A stretch of 35,338 nt of DNA from an uncultured Prochlorococcus sp. (GTDB taxonomy: Bacteria; Cyanobacteriota; Cyanobacteriia; PCC-6307; Cyanobiaceae). The translations under genes were made by a program, and so were the position numbers. Location of the stretch: contig CACBVE010000004.1 in the NCBI GenBank assembly GCA_902542595.1, forward strand, positions 1 through 35,338. Direction: 5' to 3'. The notes beneath the pieces were generated by a model. The model did no database searches and was not told where the DNA came from. It saw nothing but the letters and a program-made list of their open reading frames with translations. Shown here piece by piece: positions 1 through 11,561 of this stretch (positions are counted from its first letter, which is position 1; each line of letters begins with the position of its first letter).

Positions 1-716
1 AATGATCTAGAAATAGTAATAGAGCCTCTTGATTTAACAGGATCTTCCTTTTGATTTGGAGCAGGAGTTTTTAAAAAATTCTTAAATTCATCAGGTATTA
101 ATGTCTTGGGACCACATAAGATTATGTCTGCGCCAAATGCACTCAAAGCCCAAAGATTAGATCTTGCAACTCTTGAATGATTAACATCTCCAATAATTAA
201 GATTTTTTTGGAATTTAAAACCTCTGGACTCATTGATTTTGTGGAAAAGAATTTAATTAATGTATAGATGTCTAGCAATCCTTGACTAGGATGACTATGC
301 AATCCATCTCCTGCGTTAAGAACGGAAGTCTTGGAATTTATTGCATCAAGTTTTTTAGCTATCTCAAAAGTTATGTAACTTGATGAATGTCTGATCACTA
401 ATATATCTGCACCCATGGAAGAATAAGTGATTGCTGTATCAATGATTGTTTCACCTTTCGTTAAAGAACTAGAGGATGGAGCAAAGGTTTGTACATCTGC
501 AGATAGTCTTTTTGCTGCAAGTTCAAAGCTGTTTTTTGTTCTCGTACTAGGCTCAAAAAATAAAGAAGTTACCAAAGTTCCTTGTAAGGCAGGTATTTTT
601 TTTGTTCCTGCATTCTTAAGTGCATCAAACCTATTAGCCAATTCAAATACTGATTTGTAATCTTCAATCGAAAAATTAGCAAGTGTGTGGATATGTTTAT
701 GAGGCCAGATTTGCAT
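1..716 (-). CDS. pyrB: Aspartate carbamoyltransferase, catalytic chain (N-terminal part; gene runs off the left edge)
   Basis: Manual minus-strand translation from ATG at 716: [71 protein letters not shown]...; contains the carbamoyl-phosphate-binding FFEPSTRT motif. Open to the window edge, so absent from the ORF track. Confidence 0.95.
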   Translation of the reverse strand, partial: MQIWPHKHIHTLANFSIEDYKSVFELANRFDALKNAGTKKIPALQGTLVTSLFFEPSTRTKNSFELAAKRLSADVQTFAPSSSSLTKGETIIDTAITYSSMGADILVIRHSSSYITFEIAKKLDAINSKTSVLNAGDGLHSHPSQGLLDIYTLIKFFSTKSMSPEVLNSKKILIIGDVNHSRVARSNLWALSAFGADIILCGPKTLIPDEFKNFLKTPAPNQKEDPVKSRGSITISRS

Positions 717-737
717 TTTGCTTGTAGAGATAAATGA

Positions 738-1307
738 TTATTTGAATTTTGGTGATCTGTCACCTTTAACTCTTTTACTTACACTCCTACTATTTTTTAG
801 ATACCAACGCCATTTTATATTTTTTGCCTTGGATATGCCAATTCTTGAAGTTTGAATAAGATCTTTTGCTTCAAGTATCGATTCTCTTTGAGAAATCCAT
901 AAGAATTTGTTATTAAGAACCTCATATGAGTTAAATGATATGTCTATGCCAAATGTTTTAGTAACAAGGCCAGGTCCAGATGCTAATCGTTCATTTCTAT
1001 TCGGGATCATAACTGCCCTAATCAATACACCACTTGCAAAATTTTCTTTATGAGTAACTATATTTAAACAATGATGAATGCCATAAGATTTGTAAATATA
1101 AAATGTTCCAGGCACACCAAATAATGACTTGTTTGATTCAGTTATTTTACGGTGGCCATGACATGCCTCTTCCTCCTGTGAATAAGCTTCAGTTTCAACA
1201 ATAATGCCTTTTATTTGATCCTTTTCATTGTTTTTAATAAGATAACAACCTATTAAATCTGGAGCGACTAATTTTGAGTGCCGATAAAAAAAATTTTTTG
1301 GGAACAA
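738..1307 (-). CDS. 3-methyladenine DNA glycosylase (AAG/Mpg family)
   Basis: 189 aa; LVAPDLIGCYLI, GIIVETEAYSQEEEACHG and GTFYIYKSYGIHHCLNIVT motifs typical of AAG/MPG. Confidence 0.9.
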   Translation of the reverse strand: MFPKNFFYRHSKLVAPDLIGCYLIKNNEKDQIKGIIVETEAYSQEEEACHGHRKITESNKSLFGVPGTFYIYKSYGIHHCLNIVTHKENFASGVLIRAVMIPNRNERLASGPGLVTKTFGIDISFNSYEVLNNKFLWISQRESILEAKDLIQTSRIGISKAKNIKWRWYLKNSRSVSKRVKGDRSPKFK

Positions 1308-1492
1308 ATGTTGTTCTATTTTTAAAATATTTATCTAATATTATTTTTAGCTGAGAAAGCTAATTGAGGCTATAAATTTTAATTGATTTTCAAAGAATAC
1401 TTGATTATTAGTTTTTATAATATTCAAAATTCAAAGGATAAATTAATAAAAATGTTCTTAATAAACTATTATTAAATAAAAGAGAAAAAAGT

Positions 1493-1786
1493 ATGACAAA
1501 AATAACTAAAGAGGAAGTAAAAAAAGTTGCTCACTTAGCAAGATTAGAACTTAATGAGAATGAAATTAATAATCATGCAGAACAATTAGAAAAAATATTG
1601 GAATATATAAAACAACTTGAAAAAATCGATACAGAAGATACTCCATGTACAACAAGAGCAATAGAAGTTTTTAATGTATTTAGAAAAGACGAAAAGAAAA
1701 AAACTGATTTCACAGAAGAGCTTTTAGAATTAAGTCCATCTAGAGAAGATAAATTTTTTAAAGTGCCAAAAATAATAAGCGAATGA
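1493..1786 (+). CDS. gatC: Asp-tRNA(Asn)/Glu-tRNA(Gln) amidotransferase subunit C
   Basis: 97 aa; TKEEVKKVAHLARLELNENEI...QLEKILEYIKQLEKIDTEDTPCTT is the GatC signature. Confidence 0.95.
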   Translation: MTKITKEEVKKVAHLARLELNENEINNHAEQLEKILEYIKQLEKIDTEDTPCTTRAIEVFNVFRKDEKKKTDFTEELLELSPSREDKFFKVPKIISE

Positions 1787-1787
1787 G

Positions 1788-2810
1788 TTAGTTGCTTCCT
1801 ATAAATGTTTTATTGACTATTTTTAGTAAGAATTTTTTTATCTTATAGCCAGGGTATAGATTTATGATTTTTCTTATCTTCCCTCTTCTTTTGCTATGAC
1901 TCCTTACACCGATTAATAAATCATAAATGAAGTTATAGATATCTTCTTTACTTTCAAATATTCCAACTCTTTGGGGGGAGCCTTTGATATCCAATAACGG
2001 TTTAGTTTTTTCATAGGCTACTTTGTATTCAAACCAAGGAATCGAAGGCCAAAGATGATGAATAAGATGATAATTTTGACCCATTATTAGTAGGTTCATA
2101 AATTTGCTTGGGTAAACTCGAGAATTTATCCATTTGTTTCTTGATCTAAAAGGTCTATGAGGAAGGTAGTCAAAAAATATACCTAAAGTGACTCCCACCA
2201 TTAATGCTGGTCCAAACCATAGATTATATATTAAATTCATAAAGTCAAATTTTATCCCTGCCAAGATTATTGTTATAAAAATCGATCTTTCAATTCCCCA
2301 TTGTAGTAATTCATATTTTCGCCACAGTTTTCTTTGAAAGAAAAATACTTCATGATAGAAAAATCTTGGAGCAATTAGCCAAATAGGTCCAAAAGTACTG
2401 ACAATATGATCTGGATCATTTTTTGGATGATTTACGTGAATATGATGCTGCAAATGTACTCTTGTAAAAACCGGGAAACTAAATCCTAAAAGAATTGCTG
2501 AACCATGTCCCATAGCTTGATTGATCCAAGGAATAGGGTGAGCAGCTTTATGGCATGCGTCATGAATAACAGTACCTTCAATATGCAAAGCTAAAAAGGC
2601 AGTGGCTACAAGTAAAGGTAAAGGCCAAACTCCTCTATACCATTGCCAGATACTAATAAAAGCGAGAAAATAACCACCAAAAAAAAGACCTAATGTTGGG
2701 TTCCAAAAACTTGGCGGATCTACGTAATTTTTAATCTCTTTATGCCAATTAAAAGTTTTTGAGGAATTAGTAATCTTTGTTGAATTTTTATTGGTTAAGT
2801 TTGAAATCAT
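1788..2810 (-). CDS. crtR: Beta-carotene hydroxylase, fatty-acid-desaturase superfamily
   Basis: 340 aa membrane protein with histidine boxes HDACHKAAH, HLQHHIHVNHPKNDPDH and NYHLIHHLWPSIPW, as in cyanobacterial CrtR. Confidence 0.85.
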   Translation of the reverse strand: MISNLTNKNSTKITNSSKTFNWHKEIKNYVDPPSFWNPTLGLFFGGYFLAFISIWQWYRGVWPLPLLVATAFLALHIEGTVIHDACHKAAHPIPWINQAMGHGSAILLGFSFPVFTRVHLQHHIHVNHPKNDPDHIVSTFGPIWLIAPRFFYHEVFFFQRKLWRKYELLQWGIERSIFITIILAGIKFDFMNLIYNLWFGPALMVGVTLGIFFDYLPHRPFRSRNKWINSRVYPSKFMNLLIMGQNYHLIHHLWPSIPWFEYKVAYEKTKPLLDIKGSPQRVGIFESKEDIYNFIYDLLIGVRSHSKRRGKIRKIINLYPGYKIKKFLLKIVNKTFIGSN

Positions 2811-2977
2811 TTCTCATATTCTTAAAACAATATAACTGATATTTTTAAATGATTGTATGTTTTGATCAAAAAAAATTCTTACTTTCGAGATTTAATTTTA
2901 TTTTTATGTATCAAATTGATTATTATAATAAAAAAATATTTTTAAAATAAACCACTTTCAATTATTATTTTGTGTGA

Positions 2978-3059
2978 GCGGTCGTGGCGGAATTGGTAGA
3001 CGCGCGAGTTTTAGGTACTCGTATCTTCGGGTGTGGGAGTTCAAGTCTCCCCGACCGCA
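2978..3059 (+). tRNA. tRNA-Leu (anticodon UAG)
   Basis: GCGGTCG/CGACCGC acceptor stem, TGGTAGACGC D-arm, anticodon arm CGAGTTTTAGGTACTCG (TAG), long variable arm, GTTCAAGTC T-loop, discriminator A. Confidence 0.95.
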
Positions 3060-3132
3060 CTTAAGGGAATTTTGACAGAAAGTTTGTTTATCGATATCAA
3101 ATTCTTATAATTTAATCAATTGAACGAGTTAA

Positions 3133-3582
3133 ATGAGTAGTTTGATGATTTATATAGGATCTTCGTATATTGCAATTGGTACTATTTTTTTGTTAGTACC
3201 AATAATTTATCTTGAGCTCGGCAGACCAAAAGATTTAATAAAAGCCTTTTTAAATTTATCAATAGGTTTTATATTAATAATAAAAAATAAAACTTTAAAT
3301 GAATCATTTTTATTAATTTTTAATTTATTAACATTACTTGTTGTTTTTTATGTAGCAGAGCTTTTTTTATCTAGATGGAACCAATTGACAGATAAAGAGA
3401 AGAAAAAAATAACTACCTTCTTGGAATTCAAAAATAATCTTTCGAAAATATTAGAAGCTATTAATCTTGGAGTAAGGAATTTTACAAAAAATTTTAATTT
3501 TTTTAATTTTGGTAGCAATAACAAAAAAATAATCCCAAAAAAATGGGTAAGAAATGATCAAAATGATAATATAAAAGCTTAA
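3133..3582 (+). CDS. Cyanobacterial membrane protein, possibly Ycf66-like
   Basis: 149 aa; hydrophobic N-terminal half with several predicted TM segments and basic C-terminus. Ycf66 relationship is tentative. Confidence 0.6.
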   Translation: MSSLMIYIGSSYIAIGTIFLLVPIIYLELGRPKDLIKAFLNLSIGFILIIKNKTLNESFLLIFNLLTLLVVFYVAELFLSRWNQLTDKEKKKITTFLEFKNNLSKILEAINLGVRNFTKNFNFFNFGSNNKKIIPKKWVRNDQNDNIKA

Positions 3583-3703
3583 AATCAATGTAATTGATTA
3601 TTTGAAACATGCCAAAAAAACTTCAATTCAATTAGGAAAGAATATAATGAACTAGATTTTTCTAACCTATTCTATTGATCACCAATATTTTCTATATCGT
3701 CGA

Positions 3704-6610
3704 ATGAAATCTCAAAATAACAAAGAACTCAAACCAGACTTTTCTTACAAAGAAACTTTAAATTTACTTAAAACTGATTTTTCCATGCGCGCTAACTCAG
3801 TTGTAAGAGAACCCGAGATTCAGAATTTTTGGGCTAAAAATAGCATTGATTTCAAATTAGGTTCAAATAACTCAGGCAAAACATTTACTCTTCACGATGG
3901 CCCACCATATGCAAATGGAGCGCTTCATATGGGTCATGCTCTTAATAAAGTCTTAAAAGATATTATAAATAAATACAAAACCTTACAAGGATTTAAGGTT
4001 CATTATGTGCCTGGTTGGGACTGTCATGGATTACCTATCGAATTAAAAGTACTTCAGAATCTAAAATCTGATGAAAGAAAGAATCTTGATACTCTAAATC
4101 TAAGAAAAAAAGCAACAGATTATGCATACAAACAAATAAACAATCAAATGGAGGGTTTTAAAAGGTGGGGTATATGGGGAGATTGGGATAACCCTTATTT
4201 AACTCTTAAAAAAAGTTATGAATCTGCGCAGATTGGAGTATTTGGAAAAATGTTTTTAAACGGATATATATATAGAGGACTTAAACCTGTACATTGGAGT
4301 CCAAGTTCTAGGACTGCACTAGCAGAAGCAGAATTAGAATATCCTGAGGAACATTATTCAAAAAGTATATATGTTTCCTTGAAAATCAATAAATTAACTG
4401 ACGAAATCCTATTAAAATTGTGTCAAGAAAATTCCAATTTTAATAAGGATCTTTTTCTAAAGAATTCTTTTATAACTATTTGGACTACTACACCTTGGAC
4501 CATACCAGCAAATGAAGCAGTTGCAGTAAATCCAAGGATAAACTACGTTTTTGCTTGTGATGAAGAAAAACGCATATATCTTTTTGCAAAAGAATTATCT
4601 TCTGTAATTAGTAAAAGATTTAACAAAGATTTCAGGCCGCTTATTGAGGTTAAGGGATCCTTCTTAGAAAATATTGAATATCAACATCCAACCAAGAACA
4701 AAAATTGCAAAATTTTGATTGGTGGAGACTACATTACTACAGAATCTGGTACAGGAATTGTACATACTGCTCCAGGGCATGGGATAGATGATTTTAATGT
4801 CGGTCAAAAATATGATCTTCCTATAACTTGTGTTGTTGATGAAAAAGGAAACTTAAATGAATTTTCAGGACAATTCAAGGGATTAAATGTTCTTAAAGAC
4901 GCTAGTGATTCAATTATTGAATATTTAAAGATAAACAATTTGCTTTTACTGCAAGAAAATTATAAGCATAGATATCCATATGATTGGCGTACTAAAAAAC
5001 CGACTATTTTTAGAGCAACTGAACAATGGTTTGCTTCTGTTGATGGCTTCAGATCATCCGCATTAAAAGCCATAGAAGATGTTAAATGGATGCCAGAAAC
5101 AGGAAAAAAAAGAATTTATTCTATGGTTATTGGTAGAGGAGATTGGTGTATTTCTAGACAAAGGTCATGGGGTGTACCTATTCCAGTTTTTTATAAAAAA
5201 AATAGCGATGAAATTCTTCTAAATAGCGAGATAATTAATCATATCCAAAAACTTTTTAGTAAGCATGGTGCAGACATTTGGTGGGATTGGGAAGTTGAGA
5301 ATCTATTGCCAGAAAATTATGTGAAAGAATCTGATTTATGGGAAAAAGGGACAGATACGATGGATGTCTGGTTCGATTCGGGATCTAGCTGGGCAGCAGT
5401 GTGTGAAAAAAGAAGTGAATTAAAGTATCCAGCCGATCTTTATTTAGAGGGCTCAGATCAACATCGAGGTTGGTTCCAGTCTTCTTTGCTTACATCTGTT
5501 GCGGTTAATAATAAACCTCCATATAAGCAAGTGTTAACTCATGGTTTTGCTCTGGATGAAAATGGAAGAAAAATGAGTAAATCTTTGGGTAATGTTGTTG
5601 ATCCAAATATTATTATTAATGGAGGAAATAATAAAAAAACTGAACCTGCATATGGTGCCGATGTTTTACGGTTGTGGGTAAGTTCTGTTGATTATTCAGT
5701 AGATGTCCCAATTGGTTCAAATATACTTAAGCAGTTATCAGATGTTTACAGAAAAGTCCGAAATACTGCGAGATATCTTTTAGGGAATATTCATGATTAT
5801 GACCCTAATAATGATAGTTTTGAAATCGATCAATTGCCTTTATTAGATCAATGGATGTTAGGTAGATTGGTTGAGGTTACAGATCAAATACATGATGCTT
5901 ACGAAAATTATGAATTTTCAAAATTTTTTCAAATTTTACAGAGTTTTTGTGTTGTAGATTTATCAAATTTTTATTTGGATATTGCAAAGGATAGATTATA
6001 TGTAAGCTCTAAATCACAATTTAGGAGAAGATCATGTCAATTTGTCATGTCTCGAGTTGTTGAAAATTTAGCTGTTCTTATTTCTCCCGTGCTTTGTCAT
6101 ATGGCTGAAGATATTTGGCAAAATATTCCATATTCAAATAAAGAAAAATCAGTTTTTCAAAGAGGATGGCCAATTTTTCCGCAGTCATGGAAAAATGAAA
6201 GTATTAATGAGCATGTAGCAAATTTAAGAAATTTGAGAGTTGAAATTAACAAGGCTATAGAGGGATGTAGAAACAAACAAATAATTGGTGCCGCTTTAGA
6301 AACAGAAGTGAATTATTTACCTGAAGATCAAGTTGTAAGAGATTCCTTGAATTGGCTTAAAAAATTTGGTAATAAAGATGTTGACTTATTTAAGGATTGG
6401 CTTATAGTTTCAAATTTCCAAGTTGTATCAAGTTTAGTGGATAATTCTCTAATTATTGATAATAACGAGCTAGGAAAAATTCAAATTCTTAAAGCTAATG
6501 GTCATAAATGCGATCGATGCTGGCACTACCAAAAAGAAACTTTTAATGGCATTCAAAATACAAAATTATGCAAAAGATGTTCGAACATTCTTAATCTTGA
6601 ATTTACTTAA
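3704..6610 (+). CDS. ileS: Isoleucyl-tRNA synthetase
   Basis: 968 aa; class I motifs [16 protein letters not shown] (HIGH) and KMSKSLGN (KMSKS), C-terminal zinc-binding CDRCWHY...CKRCS. Confidence 0.98.
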   Translation: MKSQNNKELKPDFSYKETLNLLKTDFSMRANSVVREPEIQNFWAKNSIDFKLGSNNSGKTFTLHDGPPYANGALHMGHALNKVLKDIINKYKTLQGFKVHYVPGWDCHGLPIELKVLQNLKSDERKNLDTLNLRKKATDYAYKQINNQMEGFKRWGIWGDWDNPYLTLKKSYESAQIGVFGKMFLNGYIYRGLKPVHWSPSSRTALAEAELEYPEEHYSKSIYVSLKINKLTDEILLKLCQENSNFNKDLFLKNSFITIWTTTPWTIPANEAVAVNPRINYVFACDEEKRIYLFAKELSSVISKRFNKDFRPLIEVKGSFLENIEYQHPTKNKNCKILIGGDYITTESGTGIVHTAPGHGIDDFNVGQKYDLPITCVVDEKGNLNEFSGQFKGLNVLKDASDSIIEYLKINNLLLLQENYKHRYPYDWRTKKPTIFRATEQWFASVDGFRSSALKAIEDVKWMPETGKKRIYSMVIGRGDWCISRQRSWGVPIPVFYKKNSDEILLNSEIINHIQKLFSKHGADIWWDWEVENLLPENYVKESDLWEKGTDTMDVWFDSGSSWAAVCEKRSELKYPADLYLEGSDQHRGWFQSSLLTSVAVNNKPPYKQVLTHGFALDENGRKMSKSLGNVVDPNIIINGGNNKKTEPAYGADVLRLWVSSVDYSVDVPIGSNILKQLSDVYRKVRNTARYLLGNIHDYDPNNDSFEIDQLPLLDQWMLGRLVEVTDQIHDAYENYEFSKFFQILQSFCVVDLSNFYLDIAKDRLYVSSKSQFRRRSCQFVMSRVVENLAVLISPVLCHMAEDIWQNIPYSNKEKSVFQRGWPIFPQSWKNESINEHVANLRNLRVEINKAIEGCRNKQIIGAALETEVNYLPEDQVVRDSLNWLKKFGNKDVDLFKDWLIVSNFQVVSSLVDNSLIIDNNELGKIQILKANGHKCDRCWHYQKETFNGIQNTKLCKRCSNILNLEFT

Positions 6611-6942
6611 ATCCAATTTTTTTGATTTAAGAAGAAAAGACAATCTTCATTTTCTCTTATAAAATTTTCTTCAGTTTCTGTTAATGGTGACTTGTAAAGT
6701 CTAAAGTTTGTCAATAGATAATCAAACTCTAAAACGTCTTTTTCTAAATCTATTTCAATTTGATGTGTGGTTGAGCTGCTAAACCCCTTGAAAATTATTA
6801 TTTCTAGTTTTTCTTTTTTTTTTTTTTTAAGAATAAATCCTTCTATTTTAAGAATCCTATTAGGTTTCTTGGAGCTTATTCTCTCCAAAGAATTTATTAA
6901 ATCAAGTTCTTCCATTTTCTGAGAAACAAGAATTTCTTCCAT
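6607..6942 (-). CDS. Hypothetical protein, 111 aa (a shorter start at about 6915 is possible)
   Basis: Complete ORF, acidic/lysine-rich, follows the 6902..7525 gene on the same strand; no family recognised. Confidence 0.6.
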   Translation of the reverse strand: MEEILVSQKMEELDLINSLERISSKKPNRILKIEGFILKKKKKEKLEIIIFKGFSSSTTHQIEIDLEKDVLEFDYLLTNFRLYKSPLTETEENFIRENEDCLFFLNQKNWI

Positions 6943-7525
6943 TTTTAGGTAATTTAATTATCGACCATTGAATCAAACCTAGGATATAGATTAATAATGA
7001 AAATAATCCTATAAATTTTGCTATTGGCTGTGTAAAGTTAGCCCCGAATAAAAAATTAAATAAATTCTTTATAATAACGTAAAAATTTGAAGAAGGCTTA
7101 AGCCAAACTTCACACGCAGCAGAATTAATAAAGGTTAAGCAGCTTGTGTTTTGTAAACTTTGAATTAAGAAGTTAAAAGATATAAAAGTTAGCGACCATC
7201 TCCATACTTTTGTCATTGTGGTCAAAGAGTTAGAAAAATCATATTCTCTTAACTCATCATTAATATCGTTCCAAAACCAAATGGATATTGTCATAAGTAA
7301 GGTTGCAATATTTGTAATAATTAGCGCATATTTATACTTTCCAATTAGAAGAAACAGGCTTATAAAAAATAAAAGTGATATTTTCCAATAAATAGATAAA
7401 AGCTTATTAAGAGCTTTATTCTGTTTTTGGATTGACCATAATGATAATGTAATTGGAATACCAATAATGAAAACTATTGAAAGTTGAAAAGATAGCCAAA
7501 CTGAAAGATGATTAAGAACGTTCAA
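6902..7525 (-). CDS. Multi-TM cyanobacterial conserved protein (DUF3177-like)
   Basis: 207 aa with several hydrophobic segments; resembles cyanobacterial DUF3177 proteins from recall, not verified by search. Confidence 0.7.
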   Translation of the reverse strand: MNVLNHLSVWLSFQLSIVFIIGIPITLSLWSIQKQNKALNKLLSIYWKISLLFFISLFLLIGKYKYALIITNIATLLMTISIWFWNDINDELREYDFSNSLTTMTKVWRWSLTFISFNFLIQSLQNTSCLTFINSAACEVWLKPSSNFYVIIKNLFNFLFGANFTQPIAKFIGLFSLLIYILGLIQWSIIKLPKNGRNSCFSENGRT

Positions 7526-7647
7526 AACTTTTTCCTTTTATATACATAATAATTCAACATCAAACTATTACTTTTGAACTTACTATTGTCATAGTTATGA
7601 ATATTACGCATCTTTGTATTATTGCCAAGAAATAAATTAATAATCTC

Positions 7648-8277
7648 ATGAGACAGCATGTTAATCCTCTTAGTAAAAATTTTGATGAATTTGAGAGAAT
7701 TCCCCCTTTAATTGATATGTTTGGGGATTCTCAATTGAATCTTCATTTAGATGTAGGTTGTGCTGCTGGTGATTTTTTATTCGATCTAGCTTTAGCCAAT
7801 AATAATTGGAATTACTTAGGGATTGAAATCCGTGAGAGATTAGTTAAAACAGCTAAATTAAAAGTGTTAAAAAAGGAAATCAAGAATTTATATTTTGTTT
7901 TTGGTAATGCAAATAACATTTTGAATAATTTCCAAAGTAAATTTATAACCAAGAATGTAAAAAGTATTTCCTTTAATTTTCCCGACCCATGGTTTAAGAA
8001 AAGACATCATAAAAGGCGTGTAATTCAACCAAAGTTTATTAATATTCTCTCAAATTCGATGCAAAAAGGTTCCCTGATTTTTATTAAAACTGATGTAAAG
8101 GATTTATTCGAATATATGGATTACACTTTATCAAATAATTTTAATTTTAAGAAAATAAATACCAAAGATTTTAATTACTCTGAGAGTTTTAATCCAAATA
8201 AACTACAAACAACTAGAGAAAAATATGTTGCTTTAAACAAACTTGATATTTTTGAGAGTATTTATATAAAAATCTGA
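7648..8277 (+). CDS. trmB: tRNA (guanine-N7-)-methyltransferase
   Basis: 209 aa; [20 protein letters not shown] motif, GIEIRERLV, and [16 protein letters not shown] TrmB signature. Confidence 0.95.
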   Translation: MRQHVNPLSKNFDEFERIPPLIDMFGDSQLNLHLDVGCAAGDFLFDLALANNNWNYLGIEIRERLVKTAKLKVLKKEIKNLYFVFGNANNILNNFQSKFITKNVKSISFNFPDPWFKKRHHKRRVIQPKFINILSNSMQKGSLIFIKTDVKDLFEYMDYTLSNNFNFKKINTKDFNYSESFNPNKLQTTREKYVALNKLDIFESIYIKI

Positions 8278-9639
8278 TTAGTAATTAATATTTAGTATTT
8301 TTTTAATTTCTAAACTGAGTTTGTTTGTTAATTCAATCGATAAGGAATTAACTTTCTTCTCATTTTTAGCCTCTACAAGTATGCGCATTACGGGCTCTGT
8401 GCCGCTCGGCCTTATATAAACTCTACAATTTTCGTAGTAAACTGCTTGTAAATTTTCTATGGTTTGATTAATTAAGTTTTTTGCTTTTTCATCTATTTTT
8501 TTAAAATTAAAATCTAAATTAATGTTTGTTAGTTTTTGAGGGTACGGTTCGAAACTGCTTTTAAGCCAATGATTTAAGGTGATGTTTTTCTTTTTACAGT
8601 ATTTAGCAATTTGAAGTGCAGTCAATATTCCATCTCCAGAAAAGTTATTAATTTTGGAAAGTATGTGACCTGACTGTTCACCACCTAATATCGCTTTTTT
8701 TTTCTTAATTGCTTCATAAACGAACTTATCTCCAACATCAGTTCTATGTAGAATGCCCCCAATTTTATTCCAAGCTTTTTCAAAACCTAAATTTGCCATT
8801 TGAGTTGATATGAGCAAATTATTTGAAAGAATCTTTTGTCCTAAAAGTTCTCTACCCCAAAGAAAAAGTATATGGTCCCCGTCTAATACATTTCCTACAG
8901 AATCCATACCAATTACTCTATCGGCATCTCCATCGAAGCTAAATCCCATATCTGCAGCATTATCTTCTAAAGCTTTTTTTAATGGTTCGAGGTGAGTAGA
9001 GCCACAATTCACATTAATTTTTAAACCATTTTCAGAGTTGTTGATAACTTTTACATCAGCGCCAAGATCCTGAAAAATCTTTTTTGCGCAGATTGTTGCT
9101 GATCCAAAGCACGTATCTAATATTATTTTCATGCCGTTTAGATTTTCATTGCCCATCGTTTGTATTAGGCTACTAGTATAAATATCCATAAGCTTTTGAT
9201 CTTTCTTAAGTGAGATCTCTTTTTTTGGAAATGATTTTTGTTTGTTTAATTCTTCAATTAATTTCTGAATTTTATTTTCTGTGTTTTTAGTAATTTTTTT
9301 TCCATCGTGATCAAATATTTTTATACCATTATATTTTGGAGGATTATGACTGGCAGATATCATTATTCCACTGCTAAGCTTCTTGTTTTGGATTAAAAAA
9401 GGTATGGCTGGGGTAGGGCAGATTCCAAGATTTATAAAGTTTTTGCCGCTAGCGCTTAAACCTTTTGCTATTGCCTCTAAAAGAATCTCTCCACTAATTC
9501 TGGTATCTCTTCCAATTAATATTGGATTATTATTTTCTAGACTTAAACCTAAAGCATACCCAATATTAAATGCTAATGAGTAAGTTATATCTTTATTAAA
9601 TACTCCTCTAATTCCATCAGTCCCAAAAATTGATTCCAT
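8278..9639 (-). CDS. glmM: Phosphoglucosamine mutase
   Basis: 453 aa; [25 protein letters not shown] (catalytic Ser loop), DGDADR metal loop, [15 protein letters not shown]. Confidence 0.96.
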   Translation of the reverse strand: MESIFGTDGIRGVFNKDITYSLAFNIGYALGLSLENNNPILIGRDTRISGEILLEAIAKGLSASGKNFINLGICPTPAIPFLIQNKKLSSGIMISASHNPPKYNGIKIFDHDGKKITKNTENKIQKLIEELNKQKSFPKKEISLKKDQKLMDIYTSSLIQTMGNENLNGMKIILDTCFGSATICAKKIFQDLGADVKVINNSENGLKINVNCGSTHLEPLKKALEDNAADMGFSFDGDADRVIGMDSVGNVLDGDHILFLWGRELLGQKILSNNLLISTQMANLGFEKAWNKIGGILHRTDVGDKFVYEAIKKKKAILGGEQSGHILSKINNFSGDGILTALQIAKYCKKKNITLNHWLKSSFEPYPQKLTNINLDFNFKKIDEKAKNLINQTIENLQAVYYENCRVYIRPSGTEPVMRILVEAKNEKKVNSLSIELTNKLSLEIKKILNINY

Positions 9640-9774
9640 AATTATATTTTAGGAATTTGAGATACTTTTCATATTTTTCAGAACTTACTTTATCAGTTAA
9701 TTAAAAGGTTAAAGATTAATCTCTACTTTATTATTTTAACTTATTTAATATATTAAAGACATTAATTATTCATA

Positions 9775-10323
9775 ATGAAATCTGAGAGTAGAGAAACACC
9801 TCTAATTCAAAACCTAAAAGCAATTTTTGTTTTATTGATTGCTCTTGTTTTTGTTATTTCTTTGATGTTGTTCAAGAATCTTTTTTTTCAATCTGCTTAT
9901 CTTCTTAAAAGTTTTGGAGAATTATCTGTGGATCCTGAAATAGCTTTTAAAAATAACAAACCTACTTTCCTTGAATTTTATGCTGAGTGGTGTGAAGTTT
10001 GTAAAGAAATGGCTCCAAAAGTATCTAATTTAAAAGAGGAATATGACAAAGATATTAATTTTGTTTTTTTAAATGTTGATAATCAAAAATGGGATAAATA
10101 TATCCGAAAATTTGATGTAAATGGGATTCCTCAAGTTAATCTTTTTGATAAAAAAGGTAACTTAATATCTACTTATATTGGTAAACAAGAGGAAATAAAA
10201 ATAAGAAAATCTATTGATCAACTAAAGGAAGAGGTAAAATCTACTGAAAAAGTTGTTAATGCTGAATTTTCATCTGTTAAAGAAAATAAAAATCATGAGT
10301 TAACTCCTCGTAGTCATGGATGA
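9775..10323 (+). CDS. Membrane-anchored thioredoxin-like protein (TxlA/HCF164-like)
   Basis: 182 aa; N-terminal TM segment, then FLEFYAEWCEVCKEMAP redox motif and GIPQVNLFD cis-Pro loop. Confidence 0.85.
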   Translation: MKSESRETPLIQNLKAIFVLLIALVFVISLMLFKNLFFQSAYLLKSFGELSVDPEIAFKNNKPTFLEFYAEWCEVCKEMAPKVSNLKEEYDKDINFVFLNVDNQKWDKYIRKFDVNGIPQVNLFDKKGNLISTYIGKQEEIKIRKSIDQLKEEVKSTEKVVNAEFSSVKENKNHELTPRSHG

Positions 10324-10326
10324 TTC

Positions 10327-10959
10327 TTACCAACCTAGAGATTTTGATACTATTGGGAAGCTTTGTTTGAAAATAGATCTGCAATTTTGGGCAATAGACT
10401 TATGTTCTTCTTGCGTACCATGAGCTGATCTTAAATGAATGTAATGTATCCATGATCTGCAAGATCCAGACATATATATTCTTGTTGGGGTTGCTAATGG
10501 CAACACAAATCTTGCACATTCTTTAGCTATTCCCTCTGAAAGTAAATCTTCATATAATTCTGAAGCGGCTTTAAAATGTGAAGCAATTTTTGCATTAAAT
10601 CTTTTTTTTAACTCATCAGGTAGGTCGGAAATAGAATTTTGTCTATTTTTAAAATCTTGTCTTCTTAAATCTGGTAAAGGTATACTCCCCAATTGAGTAC
10701 TATCAGCATATCTCTGTGAAAATTCTTGAAAAGTAAATGATCTATGCCTTAAAATTTGAGCTGCAATTCCTCTGTTGGTCTCTATTTGTAAGGTCATAAA
10801 TGACTGTTCAAATACACTCCAATGTTCATTCTTGATGCAATAACTCAATAATTTTGAATAATCTTCATTTTTTTGATTATTTGGATTACTAACTCTAGCA
10901 ATGTAAGCCATTGTTTTTTCTGCATCAGGAGTGAGAGAAATTAGTTCAACTTTACTCAT
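10327..10959 (-). CDS. thyX: FAD-dependent thymidylate synthase
   Basis: 210 aa; ThyX motif RHRSFTFQEFSQRY and HWSVFEQSFMTLQIE. Confidence 0.96.
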   Translation of the reverse strand: MSKVELISLTPDAEKTMAYIARVSNPNNQKNEDYSKLLSYCIKNEHWSVFEQSFMTLQIETNRGIAAQILRHRSFTFQEFSQRYADSTQLGSIPLPDLRRQDFKNRQNSISDLPDELKKRFNAKIASHFKAASELYEDLLSEGIAKECARFVLPLATPTRIYMSGSCRSWIHYIHLRSAHGTQEEHKSIAQNCRSIFKQSFPIVSKSLGW

Positions 10960-10960
10960 T

Positions 10961-11554
10961 TTAGATTTTCGCTAAAGTAACCTTTTCTGGTTGATTTTGA
11001 TATTTACCTCTTCTATCTTCATATGTTGTAGAGCAAGGATCACCTTCAAAAAAGAGTAGCTGGCAGATACCTTCGTTAGCATAAATTCTGCAATCGGCAC
11101 CTGAACTGTTGCTAAACTCCAAGGTTAAGTGACCTTCCCAGCCTGCTTCTGCAGGAGTTGTATTAACTATGATTCCTAGGCGCGCGTATGTACTTTTGCC
11201 TATGCAAATTACAGTTATATTTTCTGGAACTTTCATCTTTTCTAGGGCTACACCTAAGCCATAGGAATGAGCGGGAAGAATAAAAAAGTCTCCATCATCA
11301 TCATGGTGAAGAATGGTTTTTTCTAGATTATCAGGATTAAACTTTTTAGGATTCATTACAGTACCAGGAATATGTCTAAAAATAAGGAATTCTTTTGATG
11401 AAAGTCTTAAATCATAGCCATAAGAGGAGCATCCATAACTTAAAACCGGCTTTTGTTCATTATGCGGCTCAAGATGCCGCACTAAGTTTGATTGGAAGGG
11501 GTTTATCATCCCTTCAGATGCTTTTTGATTTATCCAGAGATCATTTTTAAGCAT
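10961..11554 (-). CDS. dcd: dCTP deaminase
   Basis: 197 aa; GKSTYARLGI, NTTPAEAGWEGHLTLEFSN and IYANEGICQLLFFEGD motifs. Confidence 0.95.
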   Translation of the reverse strand: MLKNDLWINQKASEGMINPFQSNLVRHLEPHNEQKPVLSYGCSSYGYDLRLSSKEFLIFRHIPGTVMNPKKFNPDNLEKTILHHDDDGDFFILPAHSYGLGVALEKMKVPENITVICIGKSTYARLGIIVNTTPAEAGWEGHLTLEFSNSSGADCRIYANEGICQLLFFEGDPCSTTYEDRRGKYQNQPEKVTLAKI

Positions 11555-11561
11555 TTTTTTA

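Noticed and set aside
427-763. ORFs 427..660 (+) and 569..763 (-)
   Set aside because: Both are wrong-frame readings of pyrB, whose true frame is open to the window edge.
1358-1374. Small hairpin TTAGCT-GAGAA-AGCTAA between the AAG glycosylase gene and gatC
   Set aside because: Short AT-rich stem without a T tract in either direction; not convincing as a terminator or regulator.
8810-8995. Antisense ORFs inside glmM (8810..8995, 9383..9583)
   Set aside because: Lie wholly opposite a clearly coding gene with strong family motifs; no homology-like features of their own.
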